From positions 62,001-126,000 of the forward strand of contig CAJYHL010000018.1 of assembly GCA_913774625.1 (NCBI GenBank): a DNA stretch of 64,000 nucleotides, written 5' to 3'. Positions 47,944-61,512 of the stretch are shown here, in pieces. The notes under the pieces were generated by a model. The model had not been told where the DNA came from. It ran no database searches and saw only the letters and a program-made list of their open reading frames with translations. The translations under genes and the position numbers were made by a program. The DNA is from an uncultured Acidovorax sp. GTDB lineage: Bacteria; Pseudomonadota; Gammaproteobacteria; Burkholderiales; Burkholderiaceae_C. Positions within the stretch are counted from its first letter, which is position 1. Every line of letters begins with the position of its first letter.

Positions 47944-48998
47944 GCCCTGAGACGCTTCTGAAAGGGGTGCTGCAGGGCGGAGCGGCGGCGCAGCGCCGCG
48001 CCATCGCCAAGGCCATCACCCTGCTCGAATCCACCCGCGCCGACCATCGCGCGCAGGGCGACGAGTTGCTGACCGCGCTGCTGCCGCACACCGGCCAGTC
48101 GTTCCGCCTCGGCATCAGCGGCGTGCCGGGCGTGGGCAAGTCCACCTTCATCGAGGCACTGGGACTTTTTCTCATCCGACAGGGCCACCGCGTGGCGGTG
48201 CTGACCGTCGATCCGTCCTCCACCGTTTCGGGCGGCTCCATCCTGGGCGACAAGACCCGCATGGAGCAGCTTTCCGTGAACGAGCGCGCCTACATCCGCC
48301 CCAGCCCGTCGGGCGGCACGCTGGGCGGCGTGGCCGAGAAGACGCGTGAAGCCATGCTGGTCTGCGAGGCGGCGGGCTACGACGTGGTGATCGTCGAGAC
48401 CGTGGGCGTGGGCCAGAGCGAGATCGCCGTGGCAGGCATGACCGACATGTTCGTGCTGCTGCAGTTGCCCAATGCCGGCGACGACCTGCAGGCCATCAAG
48501 AAGGGCGTGATGGAGATCGCGGACCTGGTGGTCATCAACAAGGCCGACATCGACCCGCATGCCGCCACCCGCGCGCAGGCGCAGATCACCTCGTCGCTGC
48601 GGCTGCTGGGCATGCACGGTAACCCCGACCACGCGACGCACGGCGCGCTGTGGCAGCCGCGCGTGCTGCAGATCAGCGCGCTGCTGGGGCAGGGCGTGGA
48701 GGCTTTCTGGGAGGCCGTCACCCTCTACCGCAGCATGCAGACCGGCAACGGCCGCCTGGCGCTGCGGCGCGAGAAACAGGCCCTGGCCTGGATGTGGGAA
48801 CGCATCAATGCCGGCCTGAAGAAAGCCTTCCGCCAGCACCCCGGCGTGCGGGCGCTGCTGCCCACGCTGCAGGCCGATGTGGCGGCCGGGCGCATCGCGG
48901 CTTCGACGGCTGCGCGGAATCTTCTGGCAGCCCAGGCTCAGCCCACGCCTTGCGCTATCGAAATCAAAGCAAACACTTCATCGTCATCTTCGCTCTGA
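47940..48998 (+). CDS. meaB: MeaB-type GTPase, chaperone of methylmalonyl-CoA mutase
   Basis: A 352-residue G3E-family P-loop GTPase that gates cofactor loading and protects methylmalonyl-CoA mutase. Walker A is GVPGVGKST, followed by [22 protein letters not shown], the Mg site in [12 protein letters not shown] and the guanine-specificity NKAD. Translation starts at GTG 47940, overlapping the mutase stop (GTGA). The last 20 or so residues ([13 protein letters not shown]) are atypical and coincide with GCTATCGAAATCAAAGC, a sequence like the head of the dispersed repeats. pccB follows after 25 bases. Confidence 0.95.
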
Positions 48999-49023
48999 AG
49001 CGAACACAAAGGAGCCACCGAGC

Positions 49024-50556
<1,533 letters not shown>

Positions 50557-50565
50557 GGCGAGCAG

Positions 50566-51923
50566 ATGTCCCTCGATGTTTCTACGCGGCAGATCGATGA
50601 CTTTCTGTGCGACGACAACTTCTTGGCCCTGACAGAGCTTGCTCGTGAGCAGCGCTTGCTCTTCATCACCGAAATGACGGAAACACGTGTTTCTGCATTC
50701 TTGGCTTGGCTATTTCGTCCTCATGAGGGCCATGGCCTGGGTGATCAACCTATACGGGAGCTGCTGCATAACGCTTGGTTGCAGGTCCTCAGCTCTGACT
50801 GGGAGGGGGATGAGGCAGATCATCTTTTTGCCGGTTGGACTCCTTCCGCAATTGTGGGGCGCTCTTTTCGCGACCTATGCGTAGAAACAGAGTATCGATT
50901 TGGACGCAAAGAAGGCGCTGACGGGAAGAATCGACCGATCGACGTTATGCTGGTTTCTCGCGCCAATAGGCTGGTTATTCTTATCGAGAATAAATTCGGT
51001 TCGGCCGTGCATGGAAATCAGTTGGCGGCATACAGAAAACAGGCCGAGGACAGCTTTCCTGGCTTTAAGAAGTTCTATATCTACTTGGATCCCAATACGG
51101 AGAACTTGCCTGATGACAACCGTCACTGGATTCCTCTTCGCCACGACTGGCTGATCGACCTGATCACCACAAGACAAAAATCGGGCTTGCTCAGTGATAG
51201 TGCCTTGAATGCGCTCTCGCAGGTGAAAGACTATCTGATTGAGGAGAGTGCCATTCAAGGAGATGAGGCTGTACAAGCTTACTTTTCTGCATTGCTGACT
51301 GACCATCTCACGGTATTGGCGAGCATGCGTAAGCTCAAGGAACTCGGAAGGCACGCGCGTCTGACAGCTGGTGCGCAGACCGTACCGCCCAATGTCGAAC
51401 CCTTGCTCATCGAGTACCACCAAAGATATCGTCTTTGGGATGCATTGTTCAGCCAGATGGATCATCTCCCTCTAATCACCGCACTGCGTCTGGAGGCTGG
51501 GGATAGCCTGGAGATCAAGAGATATACGAAGCGTCTCCATTTGCGTAGCCGTGAATGGAAAAGCATCAGAAATCATGGCGTCGCCGAGGAGGCCGCATGG
51601 GGTTTGCGGTTGTCGGCATGGAAGCCAGACCGGGATGTGGATGTTTATAGCGTTCGATCCATCATTGACTTCAATTTAATAGAAGGCTTGGATCAATCCA
51701 TGGTTCCAGTCTATTCTGAAGCCCAGGAGATTCAACTCCGCGCCATTGCAGATGAGCTGCGGACCCTGTCTAGACGCTCATCTAAAAGCGATCGCTGGAT
51801 CCGATTGATGGAGCAAACATCGCTGAGTGCAAAGGACGCTGCGTCGGTATTGGCGCGAGAGTTGGCTCGAATAAATGAAGCCTTGAAGAAATCTGGCCTC
51901 TTGATTTTTAGTAGGGATGCATA

Positions 51924-51924
<1 letters not shown>
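50566..51924 (+). CDS. PD-(D/E)XK nuclease superfamily protein nested in the pcc operon
   Basis: A 452-residue protein. Residues about 105-160 show a PD-(D/E)XK core: acidic CVETEYRFG, then RPIDVMLVS (D126), then LVILIENKFGS (E141 and K143), followed by a helix HGNQLAAYRKQA. This matches the PD-(D/E)XK-4 type seen in defence- and repair-linked nucleases. The C-terminal 280 residues are unrecognised. The gene is visibly poorer in G+C (near half) and uses AT-ending codons unlike pccB and pccA. It starts ten bases after pccB, and its TAA overlaps the pccA ATG (TAATG). Target and partner proteins are unknown; an inserted cargo gene is likely. Confidence 0.82.
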
Positions 51925-53968
<2,044 letters not shown>

Positions 53969-53972
<4 letters not shown>

Positions 53973-54793
53973 GACCCGTGGAGCTGCTGCCTGCCGGCAG
54001 CGCATCGGCAGGCCGGGCGCCCGTGCGGCGCTGGCTGCTGGGCACGGCCGGCACCGTGCTGCTGGCCGATGGGCTCTATCTGCTGGCGCTGCGGCAGTTC
54101 AACCTGGGCGTGGTGCTGCCAGCCGTGCTGGGCGCTGCGCTGCTCGCCATCGCGCTGCGCTGGCCACGGCTGGAACGCTGGCGCCGCCGCCACCCGGGGC
54201 GGCAGCGACTCTGGCGGCTGGGCTGGTGGGCGCTGGCGCTGTGGCTGGTTTCCCTGCTGTGGTTCTGGAGCCGTTTGACCGGCTTCGGCGTGCCTGTGGC
54301 CCAGGTGCCTCCGGTGCAGGCGATCGTCGTGCTGGGTGCAGGCACGCTGGACGGGCAACCCCGGCCCGCGCTGGCCGCGAGGCTGGATACCGCCGCCGAA
54401 CTGGCCGCGCAGCAGCCTTCAGCGCTGGTGGCGGTGTGCGGCGGCATCGACCTGGGCGCGACCGAGAGCGAGGCCGCCATCATGGCCCGCTACCTGGAAG
54501 AGCGCCACGGCATCGCGCCCGCCCGTCTGGTGCTGGAAGACAAGAGCACCAGCACCGAACTGAACCTGGCCTGGAGCCGCCCCCTGCTGGAGGCGCGCGG
54601 CGTGCCGGCCAGCGCACCCGTGGCCCTGGTGACCAGCGACTTCCACCTGATCCGTGCCGCGCGCATCGCCCGCCGCCTGGGCTGGGCCGACGTGGTGCCC
54701 GTGAGCGCGCCCACGCCCATCACCAGCCGCTACAACGCCTGGCTGCGCGAATACTTCGCCACGCTCAGCAGCTGGGTGCTGCGCGAGGTGTGA
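53969..54793 (+). CDS. YdcF/SanA/ElyC-family (DUF218) membrane protein
   Basis: A 274-residue protein with about three membrane helices in the first 105 residues, followed by a DUF218 domain. The landmarks are VQAIVVLGAGTLDGQPRPALAARLDTAAEL, VAVCGGIDLGATESEAAIMARYLEERHGI, LEDKSTSTELNLAWSRPLLE and LVTSDFHLIRAARIARRLG. ElyC and SanA affect envelope integrity; the biochemical activity is unknown. The GTG at 53969 overlaps the pccA stop (GTGA); a GTG nine bases later is also possible. Operon position is tight, but no link to propionate metabolism is apparent. Confidence 0.88.
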
Positions 54794-54800
54794 TTGCAAG

Positions 54801-54850
54801 GAAATAGGCCTGCAGCGCTTTATCCATCAGGGCATGCAGCTATCAAAACA
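54801..54850. repeat. dispersed palindromic repeat, copy 5
   Basis: Plus strand: AAATAGGCCTGCAGCGCTTT, then ATCCATCAGGGCATGCAGC, then TATCAAAAC; on the minus strand it begins GTTTTGATAGCTGCATGCC. It shares ATAGCTGCATGCC with copy 3 and TTTTGATAGC with copy 4. It lies in the gap just before the VOC gene and ends about 15 bases before its ATG, so it may affect the leader. Confidence 0.6.
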
Positions 54851-54864
54851 GGAGTAACCGAGAC

Positions 54865-55350
54865 ATGAGCACCGCAGGAACAACATCCACCAGCCGCCCG
54901 TTCAAGGTACTGGGCATCCAGCAGATCGCCATCGGCGGCACCGACAAGCAGCGCCTGAAAACCCTGTGGGTGGACATGCTGGGCCTGTCCCAGACCGGCA
55001 GCTTCCGCAGCGAGCGCGAAAACGTCGATGAAGACATCCTGGCGATGGGGCAGGGCGCCCACGCGGTGGAAGTGGACCTGATGCAGCCGCTGGACATCGA
55101 GAAGAAACCCGCCGTCCACACCACGCCGCTCAACCACGTCGGCCTGTGGATCGACGACCTGCCGCGAGCCGTGGAATGGCTTACCGCCCAGGGCGTGCGC
55201 TTCGCGCCGGGCGGCATCCGCAAAGGTGCGGCGGGCTATGACATCACCTTTTTGCACCCCAAGAGCAACGACGAGTTCCCAATCGCAGGCGAAGGCGTGC
55301 TGATCGAGCTGGTGCAGGCCCCGCCCGAGGTCATCGCCGCGCTGGGCTGA
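54865..55350 (+). CDS. VOC-superfamily protein (possible methylmalonyl-CoA epimerase)
   Basis: A 161-residue vicinal-oxygen-chelate protein with two beta-alpha-beta-beta-beta repeats. Repeat one starts [13 protein letters not shown] and contains [11 protein letters not shown]. Repeat two starts [18 protein letters not shown] and ends [10 protein letters not shown]. The operon lacks another candidate for methylmalonyl-CoA epimerase, which is needed to connect carboxylase (S-isomer) with mutase (R-isomer), so this is a natural candidate. Against it, the first metal-ligand histidine of epimerases (in a D-H-x-x-x motif) is replaced by glutamine (IQQIAIG), while the later His and Glu are kept. A glyoxalase-like enzyme is the alternative. 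Confidence 0.7.
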   Translation: MSTAGTTSTSRPFKVLGIQQIAIGGTDKQRLKTLWVDMLGLSQTGSFRSERENVDEDILAMGQGAHAVEVDLMQPLDIEKKPAVHTTPLNHVGLWIDDLPRAVEWLTAQGVRFAPGGIRKGAAGYDITFLHPKSNDEFPIAGEGVLIELVQAPPEVIAALG

Positions 55351-55672
55351 CGGCTGCCTGCGCCAACTGCACTCAACTCCGGCCTGATTCGAAGGCCAAG
55401 GCGAAGCAGTTGGCCGCTGAAGCGGGCAAGTTGCAAGAGGTTGTGATGGGCGCCCGATGGCTGTCGTCATCATGCCGGCAACTTGGCGGCATCTCCGGCA
55501 ATCGTCTGCCAAAAATTCGCCGAATTGCCCGCTGTTCGAGACGTTTCTCCCAGCCCGACTTTCTGCAGCCCGGCGCTGGCACCTCCCATTTTTCTCCCGC
55601 AGAATCCGCCACCATCGGCTGGATGCCCCCCCTGCGGGCCCAGCGCACCCCAAAAGCCAGGAAGGATCACCC
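55351..55672. other. intergenic region upstream of bioB
   Basis: 322 bases between the VOC gene and bioB. No frame has a convincing start, ribosome-binding site or motif. Small inverted repeats occur (for example GCCGGCAACTTGGC near 55480), but none is followed by a T tract. It probably carries the bioB promoter; I could not identify a BirA-type biotin operator. Confidence 0.4.
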
Positions 55673-56740
55673 ATGACCACCACCGCCACTCCCCCCGCCG
55701 CCGAGGTGCCGGCTCAGGCCTTGCAACTGCACCGCCGCCCCGCCGCTGCACCCGCGCAGCAGGCCGCCGGCCCCTGGACCATCGAGGCCATCCAGGCCTT
55801 GCTGGACAAGCCTTTCATGGATCTGCTGTACCAGGCCCAGACCGTCCACCGCCAGCACTGGCCGGAAGGCGATGTGGAACTGGCCACGCTGCTGTCCGTC
55901 AAGACCGGCGGCTGTCCCGAGAACTGCGGCTACTGCCCGCAGTCGGCTGAATTCGACACCGGCGTGAAGGCCCAGAAGCTCATGAGCGTGGAAGAGGTCA
56001 CCGCCGCGGCCCAGGCCGCCAAGGATGCGGGCGCCACGCGCTTCTGCATGGGCGCCGCCTGGCGTGCGCCCAAGGACCGCGACATCGAGAAGATGGGCGA
56101 GCTGATCGGCGCCGTGAAGGGCCTGGGCATGCAGACCTGCGCCACGCTGGGCATGCTCGAATCGCACCAGGCCGTGGCCCTGAAGGATGCCGGCCTGGAC
56201 TACTACAACCACAACCTGGACACTGCGCCCGAGTACTACACCGACGTGGTCAGCACCCGACAGTACCAGGACCGGCTGGACACGCTCTCGCACGTGCGTG
56301 CCGCAGGCATCAGCGTCTGCTGCGGCGGCATCATCGGCATGGGCGAGGCGCCGGTCCACCGCGCCGGCCTGATCGCGCAGCTGGCCAATCTCAATCCCTA
56401 CCCTGAATCGGTTCCCATCAACAGCCTGGTGCGCGTGCCCGGCACGCCGCTGGCCGACAGCGAGCCGGTGGACCCGTTCGACTTCGTGCGCGTCATCGCG
56501 GTGGCCCGCATCACCATGCCCCGTGCCCGCGTGCGCCTGTCGGCCGGCCGCCAGCAGATGGGCGATGCGGTGCAGGCCTTGTGCTTCATGGCCGGCGCCA
56601 ACTCGATCTTCTACGGCGACAAGCTGCTGGTGACCGGCAACCCCGACGTGGAGGCCGACGTGCAATTGCTGTCCAAGCTGGGCCTGCCTGGGCATCGCAC
56701 GACGGCCTCCGCGCACGACCACGGGCACGATCACCACTGA
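55673..56740 (+). CDS. bioB: biotin synthase BioB
   Basis: BioB inserts sulfur into dethiobiotin by radical S-adenosylmethionine chemistry. The 355-residue product has the cluster motif C81-x-x-x-C85-x-x-C88 in [14 protein letters not shown], the block [25 protein letters not shown] for the second cluster, and RLSAGRQQM with the arginine ligand of the [2Fe-2S] site. The first roughly 35 residues are Ala/Pro-rich and the C-terminus is His-rich ([10 protein letters not shown]); both are extensions outside the core. GAAGGAT precedes the ATG. Placement beside propionyl-CoA carboxylase, a biotin enzyme, makes metabolic sense. Confidence 0.96.
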   Translation: MTTTATPPAAEVPAQALQLHRRPAAAPAQQAAGPWTIEAIQALLDKPFMDLLYQAQTVHRQHWPEGDVELATLLSVKTGGCPENCGYCPQSAEFDTGVKAQKLMSVEEVTAAAQAAKDAGATRFCMGAAWRAPKDRDIEKMGELIGAVKGLGMQTCATLGMLESHQAVALKDAGLDYYNHNLDTAPEYYTDVVSTRQYQDRLDTLSHVRAAGISVCCGGIIGMGEAPVHRAGLIAQLANLNPYPESVPINSLVRVPGTPLADSEPVDPFDFVRVIAVARITMPRARVRLSAGRQQMGDAVQALCFMAGANSIFYGDKLLVTGNPDVEADVQLLSKLGLPGHRTTASAHDHGHDHH

Positions 56741-56785
56741 ACTGAGCGGGTCGCCTCCGGTAGGCCTGAGCGATGCGTAAAGGGG

Positions 56786-56814
56786 AGGGCGGGCGCTCGG
56801 CCTACGCCCGCCCT
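56786..56814. terminator. hairpin between bioB and the next gene
   Basis: Perfect ten-base stem AGGGCGGGCG / CGCCCGCCCT with a nine-base loop, 46 bases after the bioB stop. There is no T tract, so it may act as a transcript-stabilising hairpin or a rho-assisted stop rather than a classical intrinsic terminator. Confidence 0.4.
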
Positions 56815-56880
56815 GGTTGAAGCATTCCACACTGGGCGCTTATCGCGCATAAACCAATCCAAGCCCCAGGAGCTTCCGCC

Positions 56881-57147
56881 ATGACGTCCGCCACCCCAGC
56901 CACTCCGCCTTACTCGGGCCAGCAGGAAACCATCTTCGGCGTGGCCGACGGCGCCACCTACACCGGCCTGCTGCGCCTGCAGGACGATGGCCGCTACTAC
57001 TTCGCCCAGGCCCAGGTCGACGGCCACAACCTACCACTGCCGGAGCAGCACTGGGCATCGCGCGACGAAGCGGTCAAGGCGCTGGCGGGCATGGCCTCCG
57101 GCACGCTGCCAGCGCCAAAGCCGCAGCCGGCCTCAGCGGATCGCTGA
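56881..57147 (+). CDS. small protein of unknown function (88 residues)
   Basis: An 88-residue acidic, soluble product. The core (about residues 15-72) reads [28 protein letters not shown], then [21 protein letters not shown], and looks like a compact alpha/beta domain with a Pro-rich tail. AGGAG lies eight bases before the ATG. I recognise no family. It follows bioB by 140 bases and converges with the Bug receptor gene. It appears to be real because of the ribosome-binding site and normal codon usage. Confidence 0.65.
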   Translation: MTSATPATPPYSGQQETIFGVADGATYTGLLRLQDDGRYYFAQAQVDGHNLPLPEQHWASRDEAVKALAGMASGTLPAPKPQPASADR

Positions 57148-57170
57148 GACGAAAAGCGCAGCAGTTTCGT

Positions 57171-58199
57171 TCAGCCCATGCCCTCGGGCTTGATCTGCGC
57201 GCGTTCGATCACCGGCTTCCAGCGGGCCTGCTCGGCCTTGATGAAAGCATCGAACTCCGCGCCCGTGTTGCCCACGGCCAGCGCCGTTTCCTGGGCCAGT
57301 TTGTCCTTCACGGCCGTGCTGCGGGCGGCCTTCACCGCCTCGGCCTCGAACTTGGCGACATGCGGCTTGGTCCATTTCGACGGCACCATGAGGCCATACC
57401 ACTGCGTCATCTCGAAACCCTTGAAGCCTTGTTCGGCCACCGTGGGAACGTCGGGCATCTGCGGCAGGCGCTGCGCCGTGCCGGTCGCGATGCAGCGCAG
57501 CTTGCCCGCCTTGATGAAGGGCAGCAGGGCAGGGGCGCCCACGGCAGCGGCCTGCAGCCGCCCCGCCATCAGGTCGGTCAGCATGGGGCCCGTGCCGCGA
57601 TAGGGCACATGCACCATGAAGGTGTTGGTCACCATCTTCAGGTATTCGAACGCCAGATGCCCGGCGCTGCCGTTGCCGGCCGACCCGTAGTTGAGCTGGC
57701 CGGGCTTGCTGCGCGCATGGGCGATGAAATCCGCCAGGTTGCGGATCGGCAGGTCCGGATGCACCACGTAGAGGCTGGGCACCTTGGAGAGCAGCGTGAT
57801 CGCCGTGAAGTCGCGGTTCACGTCGTAAGGCAGCCTGGGAAAAATGAACGGGTTGACCGCCAGCGTGCCGATATGGCCCAGGATCAGCGTGTGCTCATCG
57901 GTGCTCCCAGCCACCTCCTGCATGGCGATGTTGCCCGCCGCGCCGGGCTTGTTGTCCACGAACACGTTCTGGCCGAGCGTCTTGGATATTTCCGCCGCCG
58001 CCGCCCGCGCGACGATTTCCGAACTGCCTCCGGGCGCGAACGGCACCACCAGCCGCAAGGGCTTGGTCGGCCAGACTGCCTCGGCACGAGCCCACGCGGG
58101 CAGCAGCAGGCCGGCCGCACCGGCAAGGCCTGCGCCCAGCAGAGCGCGGCGCCGCGGTGGTACCTCAGCTGTGGCAAACGGAAATGCTTGGACTCGCAT
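57171..58199 (-). CDS. Bug-family tripartite tricarboxylate transporter substrate-binding protein
   Basis: A 342-residue periplasmic receptor. The N-terminus has a twin-arginine-like signal ([21 protein letters not shown], cleavage near ARA-EA). The mature part begins [23 protein letters not shown] and contains [58 protein letters not shown] and [20 protein letters not shown], the standard Bug landmarks. Bug proteins bind small organic acids or amides. No TctA/TctB membrane genes are nearby, so it is an orphan receptor, as is common in Burkholderiales. The ligand is unknown. Confidence 0.93.
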   Translation of the reverse strand: MRVQAFPFATAEVPPRRRALLGAGLAGAAGLLLPAWARAEAVWPTKPLRLVVPFAPGGSSEIVARAAAAEISKTLGQNVFVDNKPGAAGNIAMQEVAGSTDEHTLILGHIGTLAVNPFIFPRLPYDVNRDFTAITLLSKVPSLYVVHPDLPIRNLADFIAHARSKPGQLNYGSAGNGSAGHLAFEYLKMVTNTFMVHVPYRGTGPMLTDLMAGRLQAAAVGAPALLPFIKAGKLRCIATGTAQRLPQMPDVPTVAEQGFKGFEMTQWYGLMVPSKWTKPHVAKFEAEAVKAARSTAVKDKLAQETALAVGNTGAEFDAFIKAEQARWKPVIERAQIKPEGMG

Positions 58200-58396
58200 G
58201 GCTTTGTCTCCTGTGATTTCTTATGGAAGAAAACAGGTGGCACGGCCCGGCGCACCCGCTCATTCAAAGCGTGCCATGTTGCCACCGTCCAGGGGGCCGG
58301 CGGCTATCAGTCCGAAGTATTTCCAGGTTTCCAGTTCCGGGCGGCAGGCCCGGCTCAACGGAAGTACCGAGCGCCGTCAGGCTGGAGGCTGCAGGG

Positions 58397-58606
58397 TCAG
58401 CGAGCCCATTTACGGGCCGGCTTGGGCTGCACCGTGATCTCCACGGCCTTCTGGACCAGCGGCCTGCCGGTGACCGCATCGGAAGCGACCACGTCCTCGA
58501 GCTGCAGCTTGCGCACCTCCGAGCCGGTGGTCTGTTCCAGGTCATCCAGAACGGCTGCGACTTTTCGTTCGGCCTGGGCCACTGCGGCGGGTTTGGTGGA
58601 GGGCAT
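58397..58606 (-). CDS. small protein of unknown function (69 residues)
   Basis: A 69-residue soluble product beginning [20 protein letters not shown], with [21 protein letters not shown] and a basic end PKPARKWAR. The first half is a likely helix and the second half strands. I know similar short reading frames as conserved hypothetical proteins in related genomes but no function. It lies upstream of the Bug gene on the same strand and is divergent from gloA. Longer in-frame starts exist upstream but would run through a promoter-like, A/T-rich region. Confidence 0.55.
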   Translation of the reverse strand: MPSTKPAAVAQAERKVAAVLDDLEQTTGSEVRKLQLEDVVASDAVTGRPLVQKAVEITVQPKPARKWAR

Positions 58607-58865
58607 GGCGGGTGAAGCAGAGGGGCAGAAGATGTTGCGATGGTTGCACCCAGCCAGGGCCCATGCTGTTGGCAAATGCGCATATCGATGTCGTCCTTTG
58701 GCTTGCCGCGCTTTTGCCCAATGTTTATTTGACATAATATACATCGTATCTATTCATAGACGTGGAGCAGGCGCTGAACCCCGTCTTTCCATTTCCTCCT
58801 GGTTCAACCAGAACCTAGCAGCCCACCCCTGCACCGGTCTTTGCGATCACGGCACAATCGGCCGC

Positions 58866-59282
58866 ATGCGATTCCTCCACACGATGCTGCGCGTTGGCAA
58901 TCTTCAACGCTCGATTGATTTCTACACCAAGGTGCTGGGCATGCAATTGCTGCGCACGTCCGAGAACCCCGAGTACAAGTACTCGCTGGCGTTTCTGGGC
59001 TTCGACGGCGGCAACCCGGGCCAGGCAGAGATCGAACTGACCTACAACTGGGGCACCGAGAGCTACGACCTGGGAACGGCCTACGGCCATATCGCCCTGG
59101 GCGTCCCGGATGCCTATGCAGCCTGCGAAAAGATCAAGGCCGCCGGCGGCAACGTGACCCGCGAAGCCGGCCAGGTCAAAGGCGGCACGACGGTGATCGC
59201 CTTCGTGACGGACCCGGACGGCTACAAGATCGAGCTGATCCAGCGCAAGGACGACGTGGCGGCAGGCACCGGCTTGCGCTGA
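58866..59282 (+). CDS. gloA: lactoylglutathione lyase (glyoxalase I)
   Basis: GloA isomerises the hemithioacetal of methylglyoxal and glutathione to S-lactoylglutathione. The 138-residue product has the two VOC repeats and metal ligands: H5 in [10 protein letters not shown], the glutamate in [10 protein letters not shown], the histidine in YGHIALGV and the glutamate in [22 protein letters not shown]-type and DPDGYKIEL blocks are typical, and the length matches E. coli GloA (135). The gene stands alone, preceded by an A/T-rich stretch (TTGACATAATATACATCG at about 58728) that may hold a promoter for this gene or for the divergent small gene. Confidence 0.95.
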   Translation: MRFLHTMLRVGNLQRSIDFYTKVLGMQLLRTSENPEYKYSLAFLGFDGGNPGQAEIELTYNWGTESYDLGTAYGHIALGVPDAYAACEKIKAAGGNVTREAGQVKGGTTVIAFVTDPDGYKIELIQRKDDVAAGTGLR

Positions 59283-59784
59283 GACTACGCGAAGCCTTGG
59301 TCCATTCCCGGGGGCAGTGGACCAGTGCCCAAACTAAGCTCCCCCTTCTGCCAATCAGATCTTTGGGCGCAATAGTCTTAATGGCCGCAATTCCTGATCC
59401 CAATCGTTGCTAGCCCCCATGCTGCCAGCGGAACTACGTGGTCTCCAAGCTGTGCGAGATGTGCAACAGGGCCACGAGCTACACGGTGAAACTAGCTTGG
59501 GTACACGGGCTAGACTGCCTCCAAGGCGGCGCAGGACAACGGTATAGACCTGCAGATCGTGAAGTTGCCCGAAGCGAAGAAAGGCTTATTGAGGATTTAG
59601 ATCGGCTAAAAAACCCCAGCGGAGCGGTTCTGGCTAGGCACCGCATCGTAGGCAGTACGGAGCGCACGATAGGATATCTATGGCGATAATCAGGCCTCCT
59701 GGATGTAAGAAGCGTGCAATGGAGCGCCATAGACACATGGCACATGTTTATTTCTAAAAAACATCCACGGCACAGCCGCCACTT
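59283..59784 (+). pseudogene. IS5-family transposase relic in a gene-free gap
   Basis: The 502-base gap holds no intact gene. At 59490-59588 the plus strand reads LGYTG, a stop, TASKAAQDNGIDLQIVKLPEAKKGL. The block D-G-x-Y-T-G followed by a VKLPEAKKGF-like segment is characteristic of the C-terminal catalytic part of IS5-family transposases. A stop codon and the loss of everything else show it is dead. The region is poorer in G+C than the flanking metabolic genes and leads into the equally G+C-poor repeat-protein gene. Confidence 0.6.
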
Positions 59785-61221
59785 ATGCTGCAACAGAATT
59801 TTCCGGTCAAGTCAGTTTCCAGCATATTTTTTGGATGGGTTATTCCGGCATGGTGGCATTGGCTCATCTTCCTGGCTTGCATAGACGTTTTTTGGTTCGC
59901 GCATCTCGAGCAGATCAATAGCCGACTAGATTCAATCTCGCCGGAATTTATTTCCACCTTGTTCTTCTCAGAGAATTCGGAAATATATTTCTTACCTTCC
60001 GCCTTGGCCATAGGCCTGTTTTGCATGGCTCTCTTCATGCTGCTGATATCGCATCGGGGGCCGGCTCACGAAACCACCATCTTCCCCGATAGACTGGAAT
60101 TTTTCGATGGCAAAAATCGGCAAGTCCTTCGGTGGAAGGACATCATTATCCAAGGTGAGGATCGAGATGACATCTGCTCGGAAACCATAGACGCTGGAAA
60201 ATCGTCGTATTCCGTTATTCGCATGGACGTGCGCGATGCGCAGCATCGCACCCCCATGCGTCTCAGCTATAACCTGAGTCCGGTGGGGCGCAACATACCG
60301 GGCTACCGCAACAAGGCGGAAATCAGGCGAGCATGGCTTTTGACCTTGCTGCACGCTCGTCCCGAACTGAGGATTGATCTCAATATCTATGCAGCGTGCA
60401 AAGTCAGCCCAGCAACGCTGAAATATTCGCTGCACAACACCTTAGGACTCTGGATCTACGCGGCTGTGGCTACGCTAACCCTCGCCGCAACGGGCTATAC
60501 CGTAGCTCTACCGCCGGGGGAGATGGACGTTTGGAACTTCATGATCACCATCGCCTCCTGCATCACCGCCGGTATCGTGAGCGTATTCGTTTTAGCCCAG
60601 GCGCTTGGCAAATATCTCTTGATCGATCCTGAATCGCCATCCGTTCGCGCCGCACGCCGCCGATTGCTAGGGCCAGACATGCCAAAGCCATACTTGGCAT
60701 CCACCTATCCGCTGATTTCATCTAAGGCGCATTTAACCAGCGACCATGCAGCACTATCGAAGCGGCAGCAACGTATAGAAAACCTGATCAACAACCCAAA
60801 AATACCTGCGGATTATCCCTGGGACGATTTGGATGGCGACGACTGGTATCTACTTATCAATAAACGTCCGGATTTGGCGCCGCACTGCCGCTGGAAATTG
60901 CTCGACGGCGAAGCTTGGGCATTCCTGTTGCCAGAGCAACCTGATTGGGCCGAGCACTGCGACTGGCGCAAGCTGGAACCCGGCGACTGGGCCACACTCA
61001 TTTCTGCGGCGCCGCAGTTCGACGATATCTTTCTCCAGCACATTGGCTGGGGTGATTTCGACGGTACTGACTGGGCAACACTGCTCGCCAACCGACCGGC
61101 TCTGCTCCCCCATTGCAATCTACAATTGCTGGATAGCGGCAATTGGGCATACTTGATATATTTCCAACCGGATCTGGCCCAACACTGCCCGCTTCGTCCC
61201 TTGCCGGACTCGCATGACTGA
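59785..61221 (+). CDS. membrane protein with tandem W/C repeats, unknown function
   Basis: A 478-residue protein. There are two membrane helices near the N-terminus (about residues 14-36 and 70-92), then a soluble insert of about 120 residues that may be a bacterial PH-like domain (TIFPDRLEFFDGKNRQVLRWKDI), then two more helices (about 216-280). Residues about 343-475 contain five repeats of roughly 24-26 residues, consensus CDWxxLxGxDWAxLLxxxPxLAxH. Such repeats occur in scattered bacterial proteins of unknown role. The gene is distinctly lower in G+C than its neighbours and follows an IS5 relic, suggesting acquisition. The ATG at 59785 gives MLQQNFPVKS. Confidence 0.75.
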   Translation: MLQQNFPVKSVSSIFFGWVIPAWWHWLIFLACIDVFWFAHLEQINSRLDSISPEFISTLFFSENSEIYFLPSALAIGLFCMALFMLLISHRGPAHETTIFPDRLEFFDGKNRQVLRWKDIIIQGEDRDDICSETIDAGKSSYSVIRMDVRDAQHRTPMRLSYNLSPVGRNIPGYRNKAEIRRAWLLTLLHARPELRIDLNIYAACKVSPATLKYSLHNTLGLWIYAAVATLTLAATGYTVALPPGEMDVWNFMITIASCITAGIVSVFVLAQALGKYLLIDPESPSVRAARRRLLGPDMPKPYLASTYPLISSKAHLTSDHAALSKRQQRIENLINNPKIPADYPWDDLDGDDWYLLINKRPDLAPHCRWKLLDGEAWAFLLPEQPDWAEHCDWRKLEPGDWATLISAAPQFDDIFLQHIGWGDFDGTDWATLLANRPALLPHCNLQLLDSGNWAYLIYFQPDLAQHCPLRPLPDSHD

Positions 61222-61512
61222 CACTTCAGTTTCCGCCCGGTAACAGAGCCAAAAATCTGCACGGCTTTGAAATTCCGCAAAGTCAATGAGAATTCGATCT
61301 ATGCAGCAAACGCGGGATTGCCCTTGGAGAGCTGAAAAAACACTTTTGGCGCCGTTGCCGCATCTTGTCGTATTACCCGTACCACCTGCGATGCAGCGCC
61401 TGGCGAGAGCCGCTCCGCTGGGATCTGGGATCGATTTCTTCGCAAACTATGCCGGGGTATCGACAGGCGCCACCGATGATGGTCGTAAGTCCTTCTGGGC
61501 TTTTTCCATTTT

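Noticed and set aside
58728-58760. TTGACA-like -35 element with A/T-rich downstream sequence before gloA
   Set aside because: No good -10 hexamer at 16-18 bases in either direction; not firm enough to list as a promoter.
61222-61512. Short frames in the 291-base gap after the repeat-protein gene
   Set aside because: No ribosome-binding site or motif; I see no gene there and only a T-rich run near 61500 without a convincing stem.
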